Source of the DNA: Novosphingobium barchaimii LL02
Lineage (GTDB): Bacteria > Pseudomonadota > Alphaproteobacteria > Sphingomonadales > Sphingomonadaceae
DNA length: 64,000 nucleotides
Assembly: GCF_001046635.1 (NCBI RefSeq)
Contig: NZ_KQ130453.1
Span: 501,001 to 565,000 of the forward strand
Direction: 5' to 3'
The notes under the pieces are model-generated. The model did not search any database. It had not been told where the DNA came from and saw nothing but the letters and a program-made list of their open reading frames with translations. Position numbers and translations under genes: made by a program. Positions 36,003 to 44,955 of the stretch are shown one piece after another; within the stretch, counting starts at the first letter, position 1; each line of letters begins with the position of its first letter.

Positions 36003-36701
36003 ATGATCGAACTTCGTCCCTTCGACAGCCTCGGCGGCGCAAACCACGGTTGGCTGGACGCCAAGCACCACTTCTCCTTCGCCGATTACCACGATCCTTC
36101 GCGTGTGAACTGGGGCAACCTGCGGGTCTGGAACGACGATACCATCGCGCCGAAGACCGGCTTTCCGCCGCACCCGCACCGCGACATGGAAATCATCACT
36201 TACGTTCGCGAAGGCGCGATCACCCACGAGGACGACCTTGGCAACAAGGGCCGTACCGAAGCGGGCGACGTGCAGGTGATGTCTGCCGGCACGGGCGTGC
36301 GCCACTCGGAATACAACCTGGAAGACGTCACCACGCGCATCTTCCAGATCTGGATCATCCCCACCCGTAGCGGCGATGCGCCCGCATGGGGCGCCAAGCC
36401 CTTCCCCAAGGGTGAGCGTTCGGGCAAGTTCGTGACCCTCGCCTCGGGGTACGAGAACGACAACGACGCCTTGCCGATCCGCACCGATGCCCGCATCGTC
36501 GCGGCCACGCTGAAGGCCGGCGAAACAGCGGAATATCCTATCGGCAAGGACCGCAAGGGCTACCTGGTGCCCGCGACCGGCGCTGTCACGATTGGTGACA
36601 TCCGCGTCAATGCGCGTGACGGCGCGGCGATCAGCGACCTCGATGTGCTGAGGGTGACCGCGATCGAGGACAGCGAAATCGTTCTGGTCGACGCCGCCTG
36701 A
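36003..36701 (+). CDS. Pirin family protein, YhhW-like
   Basis: A 232-residue pirin of the short YhhW/quercetinase-like branch. The metal motif is FPPHPHRDMEIITYVREG with SAGTGVRHSEYN, giving the 3-His/1-Glu iron site of the N-terminal cupin. It may have quercetin 2,3-dioxygenase-like activity, but bacterial substrates are uncertain. GGAG precedes the ATG at 36003, and a strong hairpin terminator follows at 36713. Likely controlled by the divergent LysR protein. Confidence 0.87.
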   Translation: MIELRPFDSLGGANHGWLDAKHHFSFADYHDPSRVNWGNLRVWNDDTIAPKTGFPPHPHRDMEIITYVREGAITHEDDLGNKGRTEAGDVQVMSAGTGVRHSEYNLEDVTTRIFQIWIIPTRSGDAPAWGAKPFPKGERSGKFVTLASGYENDNDALPIRTDARIVAATLKAGETAEYPIGKDRKGYLVPATGAVTIGDIRVNARDGAAISDLDVLRVTAIEDSEIVLVDAA

Positions 36702-36712
36702 TCTGAAATGAA

Positions 36713-36744
36713 AGCCATGCCGCCTCGAACGGGGCGGCATGGCT
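36713..36744. terminator. Bidirectional hairpin terminator
   Basis: AGCCATGCCGCC (36713-36724) pairs perfectly with GGCGGCATGGCT (36733-36744) over an eight-base loop, followed by GTTT on the plus strand. It lies between convergent genes. Confidence 0.8.
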
Positions 36745-36746
36745 GT

Positions 36747-37592
36747 TTATCGGTGCCGGCCGACCACCGCCGGCATGTCGCTCGCGATGACTTCGTTCGC
36801 GCCGCGGCCGATCGACCAAAGGCGGCGGGATACCTTGGGGTCCCAGTCGATCGCCTGCCCCGGCGTGGAGATGCCGAGCGTTTCCTCCAGTTCCAATCGC
36901 GAACCTGCTTCGGGCAGTTTAAGTGCATAGACTTCGGGTCGGTCGTGGCCGGTGGCGTAGATCAAGCCATCCTTGCCCCAGCTGAGGCCCGAGCAGCTCT
37001 TGGGCGCCATGCGACCGAGTACTTCCTCAGGGAAGGCCCAACTTGCCTCGGCGCGGAACTGGTCGTCCATGCGTACCAGCATGGTCTGGCGATAGTCGCG
37101 GCCCGGTTGTCCGCCCTTGCCTTCGTAGTTGGCGAAAACCGCCCACCACTTACCGTCATGACGATCCATCACGGTCAGCGATCCGGGGCCAAATCCCAGG
37201 CTGACGCTGCGGATGTGCTTCAGCGTGCGAGTGTCGAATATTTCCACCGCACTGGTCTGCGGCACTGCCGGATAGTTGGAGGCGGCGCATACCAGTTCCG
37301 TTTCGGCTACGGTGCAGCTGTTCATGTGCGGGAACAGGCGGGGGTCGCCTTGCCACTGCGTCACTTTTTCTCCCGTTGCGATCCGGTATTTACCGATCCG
37401 GTCGTTGTCGATCGCATAGATATAGATGCCGTCGGATGCAGCGCCCTGGTGCGCTTCAGCCGCCGTCATGCGCATCGCCACCGGGGCGGCCGGCGGAGAG
37501 GGCCTGTCCGCAGCTGAGGCCGACTGGGCTTGAGCAGCAGGCCCGCCAAAAATTGCAGACAGGCTAACCGCGCAAGATACCAACCAGTTCAT
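36747..37592 (-). CDS. Secreted hypothetical protein, beta-propeller-like
   Basis: A 281-residue protein with a signal peptide (MNWLVSCAVSLSAIFGGPAAQA). The mature region shows repeated short beta-blade patterns such as GIYIYAIDNDRIGKYRIATGE, AVEIFDTRTLKHIRSVSLG, LIYATGHDRPEVYALKLPE and RRLWSIGRGANEVIAS, which suggest a YVTN/NHL-like propeller in the periplasm. I do not recognise a specific family or activity. It is monocistronic, convergent with the pirin gene across a terminator. Confidence 0.7.
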   Translation of the reverse strand: MNWLVSCAVSLSAIFGGPAAQAQSASAADRPSPPAAPVAMRMTAAEAHQGAASDGIYIYAIDNDRIGKYRIATGEKVTQWQGDPRLFPHMNSCTVAETELVCAASNYPAVPQTSAVEIFDTRTLKHIRSVSLGFGPGSLTVMDRHDGKWWAVFANYEGKGGQPGRDYRQTMLVRMDDQFRAEASWAFPEEVLGRMAPKSCSGLSWGKDGLIYATGHDRPEVYALKLPEAGSRLELEETLGISTPGQAIDWDPKVSRRLWSIGRGANEVIASDMPAVVGRHR

Positions 37593-37951
37593 AAAAGGCC
37601 CCTCGTTGTCGAAGGCGCGTTTACGTCCGGCATGCTACGCTAATGTGGCATGCAGCCGCCTTGCGCGTTACAGTTTCTTGTAGGCGTCGGCCTGGACTTT
37701 GCCCCCCCGTAATCGATGCAATCTGGACGAACCACCGGCACGGTGCTGCGAAATCGCCGCTTACACTCCCGTCGCTAATGTCCGAGCGGCGAGCATGAGG
37801 CGGGGGTGGGTTCCAATGCGCCCGAACATGCCTATATGGGCCGTGCGGCGCGCCCACGCAGATGGACGGCCCGGTTTGGGAGAGGCGATCAGAATTCTCG
37901 AACCGGAAAGCAGGCCATGTATCTTTCAGCCCACGCCGCAGAGGCCCCAAG
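37593..37951. other. Intergenic stretch between divergent genes
   Basis: About 360 bases between the propeller-like gene and the DHA2 transporter. It must hold both promoters. The open frame of the transporter extends back to 37862, but that part has no family resemblance or ribosome binding site. I see no RNA gene or clear operator. Confidence 0.4.
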
Positions 37952-39478
37952 ATGAGGCCGCGTCGGCGCGGCATAGCCTCGGTAAACGCCGAAGTGCGCG
38001 ATGGCATCGTCCCTGCCGCAGGCTCGCTTGCACGCACGGATGATCTTGGACCGCCGCAGTCGAGCGCGAACTACCGGCTGGTCGCGCTGATCATCGCCTC
38101 GGCGCTGTTCATGGAGTTCGTGGACGCCACCGTGCTGGCGACTGCGCTGCCGACCATGGCACGCGATTTCGGCGTCCGTCCGCAGGAAATGAGCGTTGCG
38201 CTGACATCGTACCTGCTGGCACTGGCGATATTTATTCCTGCATCGGGCGTACTGGCGGACCGCTTCGGATCGCGCACCGTATTCCGCACCGCCATCCTGC
38301 TTTTCATGTTGGGCAGTCTTGCCTGCGGCCAATCTCCGACGCTGGAAACGATTGTCGTCTCCCGCTTCGTGCAGGGAATCGGCGGCGCCATGATGATCCC
38401 GGTCGGACGGCTGGTTCTGCTACGCTCGGTGGCCAAGCGTGACATGGTGAATGCGATGTCGTGGCTGCTGGTGCCCGCCCTGATCGGGCCGATCGTGGGC
38501 CCGCCGCTTGGGGGCTTCATCGTCACCTATCTTGACTGGCGCTGGATTTTCTACATCAATTTGCCGGTGGGCGCGCTCGGCTTTTGGCTAGTTGGACGCT
38601 TCATCGCCAATATCCGCGAGGATGAACCGCCCCGTTTCGATACCTTGGGCTTCATTCTCAGCGGTGTATCTCTGGGCTGCCTGCTGTTCGGCTTCGAGAT
38701 GGTCAGTCGCCCCGGCGAAGCGACCCTGGCATCGATTTTGGTTGCGATCGGCGCGACTGCCGGCGTGTTCTACATCCGCCATGCGCGCGGCCGCGTCGGT
38801 GCGATCCTGGACCTCGGCCTGCTGAGGGACGAAACTTTCCGCCTTGCCGTGATAGCCGGTTCGATCACCCGTATCACCCAGGGAGCGCAGCCGTTCCTCT
38901 TGCCGCTGATGATGCAGGTGGGCCTTGGCTTTTCGGCCGCGCGCAGTGGCACGATCACCGTGGCAACCGCGATCGGCTCGCTCGCCATGAAAAGCATGGC
39001 GCAGCGGGTGCTGCGTCGTTTCGGTTTCCGCCGTGCCCTGATCTGGAACGGCGTTATAGCTACAGCGGGCTATGCAATTTGCGGGCTGTTCAGCGCGTCC
39101 TGGCCGGTGTGGGCGATGTTTTGCGTCCTTGCCTTCTCGGGTTTTTTTATGTCGTTTCAGTTTACCGCCTATAACACGATCGCATACGCCGGCGTGGACA
39201 AGCAACATATGAGCAGCGCTACAGCCTTCTATTCCACCTTCCAGCAACTGATGCTGTCGCTGGGCATTTGCGTGGCGGCGGTGGCGCTGCACCTGGCGAT
39301 GGTCGTCAACGGCAACGCGGCGCCGACGATGAACGATTTCTCGGCGGCGTTCTGGGTGGTCACGGCGATATCGCTGTCCGCCACGCTGTGGAACTTGCGC
39401 TTCGCGCCCAATGCCGGTGCTGAGATCAGCGGGCACGCGGAGGCGCAAGCGGATGAGGGTGAGCGCTCGGCCGCTTAG
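37952..39478 (+). CDS. DHA2-family (EmrB/QacA-like) MFS drug efflux transporter
   Basis: A 508-residue major facilitator with about fourteen helices. Family motifs include the motif D1 region FMEFVDATVLATALPTMARDFG in helix 1, VLADRFGSRTVFR after helix 2 and the motif C region LIGPIVGPPLGGFI in helix 5. This group exports hydrophobic drugs or metabolites with proton antiport. ATG 37952 has GAGG seven bases upstream. No membrane-fusion or outer-membrane partner is adjacent, and no TetR/MarR regulator is seen nearby, so control is unknown. Confidence 0.87.
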   Translation: MRPRRRGIASVNAEVRDGIVPAAGSLARTDDLGPPQSSANYRLVALIIASALFMEFVDATVLATALPTMARDFGVRPQEMSVALTSYLLALAIFIPASGVLADRFGSRTVFRTAILLFMLGSLACGQSPTLETIVVSRFVQGIGGAMMIPVGRLVLLRSVAKRDMVNAMSWLLVPALIGPIVGPPLGGFIVTYLDWRWIFYINLPVGALGFWLVGRFIANIREDEPPRFDTLGFILSGVSLGCLLFGFEMVSRPGEATLASILVAIGATAGVFYIRHARGRVGAILDLGLLRDETFRLAVIAGSITRITQGAQPFLLPLMMQVGLGFSAARSGTITVATAIGSLAMKSMAQRVLRRFGFRRALIWNGVIATAGYAICGLFSASWPVWAMFCVLAFSGFFMSFQFTAYNTIAYAGVDKQHMSSATAFYSTFQQLMLSLGICVAAVALHLAMVVNGNAAPTMNDFSAAFWVVTAISLSATLWNLRFAPNAGAEISGHAEAQADEGERSAA

Positions 39479-39660
39479 TGCAGACGCGCCTTGAGGATTG
39501 GGCGCAGCGGACAATTGACCACACTTCGCTTGCCGTTGAGGTCTCCGTAGATAGTGTAGCCGTAGGCGGTGATCTTGACCTTGGCGGCCATGGCGGGGGC
39601 GATGAAGCCGACATCGCGCGAACAGTCCGCCGCTGCACGGATGGGGATAGGACCTGGCGG
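39475..39660 (-). pseudogene. Possible 3' remnant of an unidentified gene
   Basis: The last 60 or so codons of a minus-strand frame, ending at a stop that overlaps the MFS stop, show codon use like real genes here (IPIRAAADCSRDVGFIAPAM, KVKITAYGYTIYGDLNGKRS). Upstream of about 39660 the frame loses that character. It could be a degraded gene or a small protein; I cannot identify it. Confidence 0.3.
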
Positions 39661-40135
39661 GATTCGCCAATTCGGCACTCGCCCGATTTTCGATTGAATT
39701 CGCTGAGAGCCAAATGTTTCCGCAGCTTCGTGAAATCCCGCCGCATGACGGACGCTCGATACCGATGACTTTGATGCGACGCGCGATGCGGGAGCAGGCT
39801 TTGTGGCTCGGCGGCGATGAGGGGATCGGCCAAAGCCGGGCAATCCCGATGCTTGACGGGGCTGTATGAGGGGCGGCGAGCTTGCGGCGATTTACCGCGT
39901 CACGCCTGAGATCATCCGTGAGCCGCGACGGGTGCCGGATTTTTTCACGTCATGCGAACCATTTCACACCAGTCATGGCTATCTGCAAAGAATGTGCTAT
40001 GGGCGTCGACGCTGATGTCGCCATCGACGGATATCGGGCCGCTTCAGCTGCTCCCTTTGTCCCTTAGTTGCTTCGCGAAGCCGGGATGCACCACGTTGGT
40101 GTATGCCCGCCAACCTCGGACAAGGAATGCGTCCC
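39661..40135. other. Intergenic region including the long 5' leader of cspA
   Basis: About 475 bases with no convincing coding sequence. The AT-rich right half (about 39940-40070) probably contains the cold-shock gene's promoter and a long 5'-UTR, as is usual for cspA-type genes. No transposase or tRNA could be recognised in it. Confidence 0.4.
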
Positions 40136-40342
40136 ATGATTACCGGAAAAGTAAAGTTCTTCAACGCCGACAAGGGTTATGGTTTTATCGCGCCTGAAGG
40201 CGGCGGTGACGACGCTTTCGTGCACATCTCGGCTGTTGAGCGCGCTGGCATGCGCACCCTCGACAAGGAACAGCGCGTTTCTTACGAGCTGGAAACCGAT
40301 CGCCGTGGCAAGACCTCGGCCGTCAACCTTCAGCCGGCCTGA
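40136..40342 (+). CDS. cspA: Cold-shock protein, CspA family
   Basis: A 68-residue single cold-shock domain. RNP1 is DKGYGFIAP and RNP2 is DAFVHIS, the two RNA-binding motifs. It acts as a single-stranded nucleic acid chaperone in the cytoplasm. ATG 40136 with AAGGA upstream gives the family's usual N-terminus MITGKVKFF. A strong terminator follows, then a DUF6481 gene, an arrangement common in sphingomonads. Confidence 0.95.
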   Translation: MITGKVKFFNADKGYGFIAPEGGGDDAFVHISAVERAGMRTLDKEQRVSYELETDRRGKTSAVNLQPA

Positions 40343-40355
40343 ACGGTTTAACGGA

Positions 40356-40385
40356 AGCGGCGTACCTGAAAGGTGCGCCGCTTTT
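40356..40385 (+). terminator. Rho-independent terminator after cspA
   Basis: A twelve-position stem, AGCGGCGTACCT with AGGTGCGCCGCT (one G-T wobble), a GAA loop and a following TTTT (40382-40385). Confidence 0.85.
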
Positions 40386-40424
40386 CCGATTCAAGATGAT
40401 CAGAAGAGAATTAGGTAGCAGTTG

Positions 40425-40760
40425 ATGGCAGGATACAAGGAACCGGGCATTCAGGACCGGGTGAATGCCGCCGCGCAGGCTCGGGCGAAGGCTCTTGAGC
40501 TGCTGAAGTCGAAGGCCCCGATCGACCCGGCCGTGCAGGCAGAGCGTCTGGCGAAGGCCGCCGAACGCGAGGCCGCTCAGGCCGCCAAGCGTGAGGCCAC
40601 CAAGGCCGCACGCGAAGCAAAGATTGCTGAAAAGGCTGCGAAGGCCGAGCAGGCAAAGCTTGACGCGATCGCGGCTGCCCCGCCTCCCGAACTTACCGAA
40701 GCCGAACGCAAGGCGGCTCGTGATGCGAAGTACGCTGCGCGCAAGGCACGCCGGAAGTAA
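40425..40760 (+). CDS. DUF6481 family protein, highly charged helical
   Basis: A 111-residue protein almost wholly of Ala, Lys, Arg and Glu, predicted as one long charged helix or coiled coil (residues 10-85), with a basic end AARKARRK. It fits DUF6481, a sphingomonad family of unknown function usually next to cold-shock genes. It could be a nucleic-acid-binding or ribosome-associated partner of CspA; this is inference. ATG 40425 is used in place of the in-frame TTG at 40422. Confidence 0.8.
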   Translation: MAGYKEPGIQDRVNAAAQARAKALELLKSKAPIDPAVQAERLAKAAEREAAQAAKREATKAAREAKIAEKAAKAEQAKLDAIAAAPPPELTEAERKAARDAKYAARKARRK

Positions 40761-40785
40761 ACTGACACTTCCGAAAGGTGCCGTG

Positions 40786-41481
40786 ATGATCGAGCCAATG
40801 CTGCAGCCAACGGCGGAAGACGAACTGATCGGCACCGCTCGCGTGCCCGACGGCGTGGAGCTGAAGCTCGTGCGCAATGGCGCCGACTTCGCCATCCTTC
40901 TCGACCGCAATGAGCTGATGAGCACCGACATCATCGCATCGGAAGAAGCGCTCGCGACGATGACGTGCGAGCGTCTGGGCGACCGCGCAGCGCCGCAACT
41001 GCTGATCGGTGGTTACGGTATGGGCTTCACCCTGCGCGCCGCGCTCGCCGCCCTGGGCGACGATGCGAGCGTGACGGTGGTGGAAATCGTCCCCGAAATC
41101 ATCGAATGGGCACGCGGCCCGATGCGGGAACTGACCGGCAATTGCCTGGAGGATCCGCGCGTCGTACTCGTCGGCGACGATGTCGCGATGCTGATCGACA
41201 CGGCACGGGACGCTTACGACGCGATCCTGCTCGACGTCGACAACGGCCCGGAAGGGCTCACCCGGCGCCTGAACGATCACCTGTATTCACCGCATGGCTT
41301 GAAAGCTGCCATGTTGGCGCTGAAGCCCGGCGGTGTTCTTGCCATCTGGTCTGCCACTCCCGAGCCCAAGTTCACCGTGCAGCTGGCGGAAGCCGGCTTC
41401 GAAGTGCAGGCGCTGGAAGTGAAGGCCTATACGAGCGGCAAGGGCCACGATCACATTATCTGGTTTGCCCGGAAGGCCTGA
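40786..41481 (+). CDS. Spermidine synthase-like methyltransferase-fold protein
   Basis: A 231-residue Rossmann methyltransferase-fold protein of the spermidine synthase superfamily. The nucleotide-binding motif is LLIGGYGMGFTLRAAL; VTVVEIVPEIIEWARGPM holds the acidic residue at the end of strand 2, and DAILLDVDNGPEGLT corresponds to the catalytic Asp loop. It lacks the N-terminal polyamine domain (SpeE is about 290 residues), so true aminopropyl transfer is uncertain. It is 25 bases after the DUF6481 gene, probably cotranscribed. Confidence 0.75.
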   Translation: MIEPMLQPTAEDELIGTARVPDGVELKLVRNGADFAILLDRNELMSTDIIASEEALATMTCERLGDRAAPQLLIGGYGMGFTLRAALAALGDDASVTVVEIVPEIIEWARGPMRELTGNCLEDPRVVLVGDDVAMLIDTARDAYDAILLDVDNGPEGLTRRLNDHLYSPHGLKAAMLALKPGGVLAIWSATPEPKFTVQLAEAGFEVQALEVKAYTSGKGHDHIIWFARKA

Positions 41482-41517
41482 GGACGGTCGAGCCGGTCCA
41501 CACCGGCTCGCACAGTT

Positions 41518-42246
41518 TCAGACTTCGTTGAGCTCCGTGACGAATTCGTAGCGGTCGCCGCGGTAGACTGAGCGGGTGAATTCGACGATGCGCCCGTCAG
41601 GGATACGGGTCTTGCGCTCGATCCGCAGCACCTCGGAATTCTGCTCCACACACAGGATCCCGGCCTCGGTTGGCGTCGCCAGTGAAGCGCGTACGCGCTG
41701 GGTGCCGGATGTGGGGCGAAAACCGTGGCTTTCCAATGCCTGGTAAAGCGAATCTCCCAGACTTTCGAGGTCCGGCATAAAGATGGCCGGAATCACCGCG
41801 TGTTCTATCGCCAGCGGCTCACCGCCAGCCAAGCGGACTCGGCCTAGACGTGCGACCTTTGCCGTCGTCAGGACATTGAGCGCGGAGGCTTCTTCTTCGG
41901 TGGGCTGGGCGTAGGACTTGTAGATCCACACTACGCCCGGGTCTTCCCCGCGTGATCGGGTGTCGTCGGAAAAGCTGCTGAGCTTGGCACCCGGCGCCTC
42001 GATCCGGCGCGCCACGAACGTGCCCGAGCCTTGCTTGCGGAACAGAACGCCTTCATCGATCAGCTGTTCGATGCCCTTGCGCACGGTAACGCGCGACATG
42101 CCCGCCATTTCGCTGAGATCGCGTTCGGAGGGAAGGGCGCTGCCCGGATCGATGCCGCCGCTGCTGATATGCTCGCGCAGGGACCGCGCAAGCTGCAGGT
42201 ACAGCGGCGTCCCTTCGTCACTGCGAGTCCAGGCAATGTCACGCAT
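41518..42246 (-). CDS. GntR/HutC-family regulator of amino-sugar use (NagQ/NagR-like)
   Basis: A 242-residue regulator. The N-terminal winged helix (about 8-75: PLYLQLARSLREHISSG, LPSERDLSEMAGMSRVTVRKGIEQL) is followed by a UTRA effector domain (about 95-235) that in this group binds GlcN-6-P or GlcNAc-6-P. It is the last gene of the leftward operon, six bases after murQ. Dyad or repeat elements related to GTGGTATC upstream of the receptor gene and in the divergent promoter are candidate binding sites. Confidence 0.85.
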   Translation of the reverse strand: MRDIAWTRSDEGTPLYLQLARSLREHISSGGIDPGSALPSERDLSEMAGMSRVTVRKGIEQLIDEGVLFRKQGSGTFVARRIEAPGAKLSSFSDDTRSRGEDPGVVWIYKSYAQPTEEEASALNVLTTAKVARLGRVRLAGGEPLAIEHAVIPAIFMPDLESLGDSLYQALESHGFRPTSGTQRVRASLATPTEAGILCVEQNSEVLRIERKTRIPDGRIVEFTRSVYRGDRYEFVTELNEV

Positions 42247-42252
42247 CTTCGA

Positions 42253-43143
42253 TCAATCTCGTCTTTCCAGGACCTGCAGGACTTCGCGCAGACTACCCCC
42301 GTGCGCCTCAAGGAGAGCGCGTCCTTCTTCGAGGGGAAGCCCCATGGCGACGATGACGCCCAGACGGATTTCTCCGCCCGCCGTCTCGAGCGCGCGAGCC
42401 GCGACGGCGGGGTCCACTCCGGCGATATCCTGGACCATCCCGCGCCCACGTTGCAATAGCTTCGCATTGGATATGCGCATAGCGACCATTCGACCCTGAT
42501 AGACCAGCCCCCGCCGGATCATGATCGCGGTGGAAAGCAGGTTGAGCACGGCCTTCTGCGCGGTGCCAGCCTTCATGCGGGTGGACCCGGCGACGACTTC
42601 GCTGCCGGTTACGGCGACGATGGCGTGCTCGGCCCGTTCGCCCAGCACCGATCCGGAGTTGTTGGCGATGGCGATGGTCAGGGCGCCTGCTGCGCGGGCC
42701 TGCTCGATGGCAGCGACGGTGTAAGGCGTGCGGCCGCTGGCAGCGACACCGATCACCACGTCCGCTGGGCCGACCGCGTGACCGATGATCTCGGTGCGCC
42801 CTGCCTCGATATCGTCCTCGGCGTTTTCATAGGCCTCGGTGAGCGCGCCTGCGCCGCCGGCCATGAGGAAGATCATCCGCTCCATCGGCCAGCCAAAAGT
42901 GGGGTAGAGCTCGGTGCCGTCCTGCACGGCAAGGCGACCCGAAGTGCCGGCACCGACGAAGACCAGCCGGCCGTTCTCGCCAAGGCGCTTGGCCGCCTCC
43001 TCGGCCGCGCGGGCGATGGCCGCGGTCTGGGACTGGATCGCGGCGATGGCCGCCATCTGGCCGTCGAGCATCGCTTCCACCGCCAGTTCGGTCGGCCAGA
43101 GGTCGAGGTCGAGATAACGGGGGTCGAGGGTTTCGGTCTTCAT
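42253..43143 (-). CDS. murQ: N-acetylmuramic acid 6-phosphate etherase MurQ
   Basis: A 296-residue SIS-domain lyase of the usual family length. Signature segments are VFVGAGTSGRLAVQDGTELYPTFG near the N-terminus and EVVAGSTRMKAGTAQK, which includes the catalytic Glu and sugar-phosphate loop. It cleaves the lactyl ether of MurNAc-6-P to give GlcNAc-6-P and D-lactate. Its products are handled by NagA and the D-lactate dehydrogenase encoded across the locus. It lies 28 bases after the symporter gene. Confidence 0.95.
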   Translation of the reverse strand: MKTETLDPRYLDLDLWPTELAVEAMLDGQMAAIAAIQSQTAAIARAAEEAAKRLGENGRLVFVGAGTSGRLAVQDGTELYPTFGWPMERMIFLMAGGAGALTEAYENAEDDIEAGRTEIIGHAVGPADVVIGVAASGRTPYTVAAIEQARAAGALTIAIANNSGSVLGERAEHAIVAVTGSEVVAGSTRMKAGTAQKAVLNLLSTAIMIRRGLVYQGRMVAMRISNAKLLQRGRGMVQDIAGVDPAVAARALETAGGEIRLGVIVAMGLPLEEGRALLEAHGGSLREVLQVLERRD

Positions 43144-43171
43144 GATTTTCCTGGTGTCCGCATAGGGCGCA

Positions 43172-44749
43172 TCAATGTTTGGAGGTCAGAGCCTGTTGCC
43201 CCGTGCCCGCAGGCGCGGCGCAGACCACGAAGGCCACGAGCGTACCGATGCAAAGCTGGAAGGGAAACGAAAGCCCGTTCAGGATGGTCGGCAGGCCCAG
43301 CGCATGGGCGATCCCCGGCTGCAGCAGCAGGATGGTGACGAAGCCCACCAGCAGCGAGGCGATGACCGATCCGGTATTGCCGCGATTGGTAAACAGTGCG
43401 GTGAAGTACACGCCCAGCAGCCCAGCATACGTGAACACCATGACCTGGAGCGCGAATTCCAGCAGGCCCATGCTCGAATACCGCTGCCAATAGAACGAGA
43501 CGATCGCCATGAGGAACATCGCGAAGCCGATCACGCCCATCCCGGCGCGTCCGGCCTGCACGTAGTGATGCTCGGCCACCGGAGCGACATTGGCGGCGCG
43601 CTTCTCGCGCCAGGGGCGGTAGAAATCCTGCACCAGCACCGAGGACATCGCATTCAGCGCCGAGTTGGTGGTCGCCACTGCCGCCGCGCAGATGCCCACG
43701 GTCACCAGACCGCGCAGGCCGCCCGGAAGCTGGGTGAGGATATAGTGCATGAAGATCGAGATCTTCTCGCCGCCGAACTCGTTGCCCGCAGCCGCCGTGG
43801 CGCCGCCCATCAGGTCGGGCCGGTCGTAGAAGATGTAGAGCAGCAGGCCGATGACGATGAACATGCCGACCACCGGCACCGTCGCGATGACCGAAAGGTA
43901 AAGGCTGCGCGCGCCGGTCTTGGCGTCCTTGCACGAAAGCAAGCGCTGCGTGGTGTCCTGGTCCATGCCGGCGTTGGCGATGTAGAGCAGCGCCAGGCCG
44001 GTCACGATCGCCAGCATCGAGAACGGACGCGACAGGTCGAACGAGAAGTCGAAGACCCTGAGCTTGTCGATACCCTCGGGCGTGTTGGACAAGCCCGCGA
44101 TGATGTCGCCGGTCGAAGCCGGGATCGACATGCGCAGGAATACCAGAACCGCGATGGCAGAACCAAGATAGACGACGAATTGGATGAGGTCGTTCCACAG
44201 GACCGACTTGAGGCCTCCGACGAAGGTGAACATAACGCTCGCCACGACCAGCACGGCCGCCGCGATCATGATCCCCTGCGCCTCGACGGTCCCGGTAATG
44301 ACCATAGCCAGCGCAATCGCGGCAAGATACACGCGCGCACCGCCCGCAAACACCCGGCCGACGAGGAACATGCCGCCCGCCCAGCGGGTCGCCTTCTCGC
44401 TGAAGCGCAGCGTCAGCAGTTCGTAGGCGGTGGTCGCCTTGATCGCGTAGAAACGCGGGATCATCACATGGGCCACGAAGATCGCGCCCATCAGGCCCCC
44501 GATATTGCCGCTGAGATAGGTGAGGTCGCCGTGGTAGCCGTAGTCCGGACCGCCGAGGAACGTCGCGGCAGACTGCGTGGCCGACAGCACCGAGATCGCC
44601 GCCAGCCATGCGGGCACGTTGCCGCCGGCGAGGAAATAGTCGTTCGCGGTTTCGGTCTTGCGCGGCGTGAAGATCCAGCCTCCGGCAAGGAGCAGCAGGA
44701 GATAGGCGGCGATAACCAGCCAGTCCGCCATCGTGAACGGCAGCATCAT
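43172..44749 (-). CDS. Sodium:solute symporter (SSS family), probable amino-sugar permease
   Basis: A 525-residue permease with thirteen or more helices. SSS features include AATFLGGPDYGYHGDLTYL in the first unwound helix, GGLKSVLWNDLIQF (the family signature) and a C-terminal NRGNTGSVIASLLVG. It would bring GlcNAc, MurNAc or anhydro-MurNAc across the inner membrane with sodium, replacing the PTS that sphingomonads lack. Between the receptor gene and murQ, so the substrate assignment rests on context. Confidence 0.83.
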   Translation of the reverse strand: MMLPFTMADWLVIAAYLLLLLAGGWIFTPRKTETANDYFLAGGNVPAWLAAISVLSATQSAATFLGGPDYGYHGDLTYLSGNIGGLMGAIFVAHVMIPRFYAIKATTAYELLTLRFSEKATRWAGGMFLVGRVFAGGARVYLAAIALAMVITGTVEAQGIMIAAAVLVVASVMFTFVGGLKSVLWNDLIQFVVYLGSAIAVLVFLRMSIPASTGDIIAGLSNTPEGIDKLRVFDFSFDLSRPFSMLAIVTGLALLYIANAGMDQDTTQRLLSCKDAKTGARSLYLSVIATVPVVGMFIVIGLLLYIFYDRPDLMGGATAAAGNEFGGEKISIFMHYILTQLPGGLRGLVTVGICAAAVATTNSALNAMSSVLVQDFYRPWREKRAANVAPVAEHHYVQAGRAGMGVIGFAMFLMAIVSFYWQRYSSMGLLEFALQVMVFTYAGLLGVYFTALFTNRGNTGSVIASLLVGFVTILLLQPGIAHALGLPTILNGLSFPFQLCIGTLVAFVVCAAPAGTGQQALTSKH

Positions 44750-44906
44750 CGAACTATTCTCCGGTCAGGCCAGAACTACGTCGTCAGGCCCGCGATTTAG
44801 AGCGTTTTCTAATCAGGCGAAATCACCTGACGACTCAGAAAACATGGTAAAACATAACCTTGAAACAGATACCTCGACACAGCCGCATGAACTGTTCCAA
44901 GAAGCG

Positions 44907-44938
44907 AGCGCCCGGCCGGAGGAGGATGGCCGGGCGCT
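44907..44938. terminator. Hairpin between the TonB receptor and symporter genes
   Basis: A perfect eleven-base-pair GC-rich stem (44907-44917 with 44928-44938) with a ten-base purine loop follows the receptor gene on the minus strand. There is no strong T run, so partial read-through into the symporter is likely. It may also set lower downstream expression. Confidence 0.65.
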
Positions 44939-44955
44939 ACGCAGGTTTGACGTCC

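Noticed and set aside
39750-39870. Possible transposase fragment left of cspA
   Set aside because: Short frames there have no DDE or HTH motif and no inverted repeats or target duplications flank the region.
43175-44800. 541-codon plus-strand frame opposite the sodium symporter
   Set aside because: It is highly charged and repeat-like in composition, antisense to a clear multi-helix permease.
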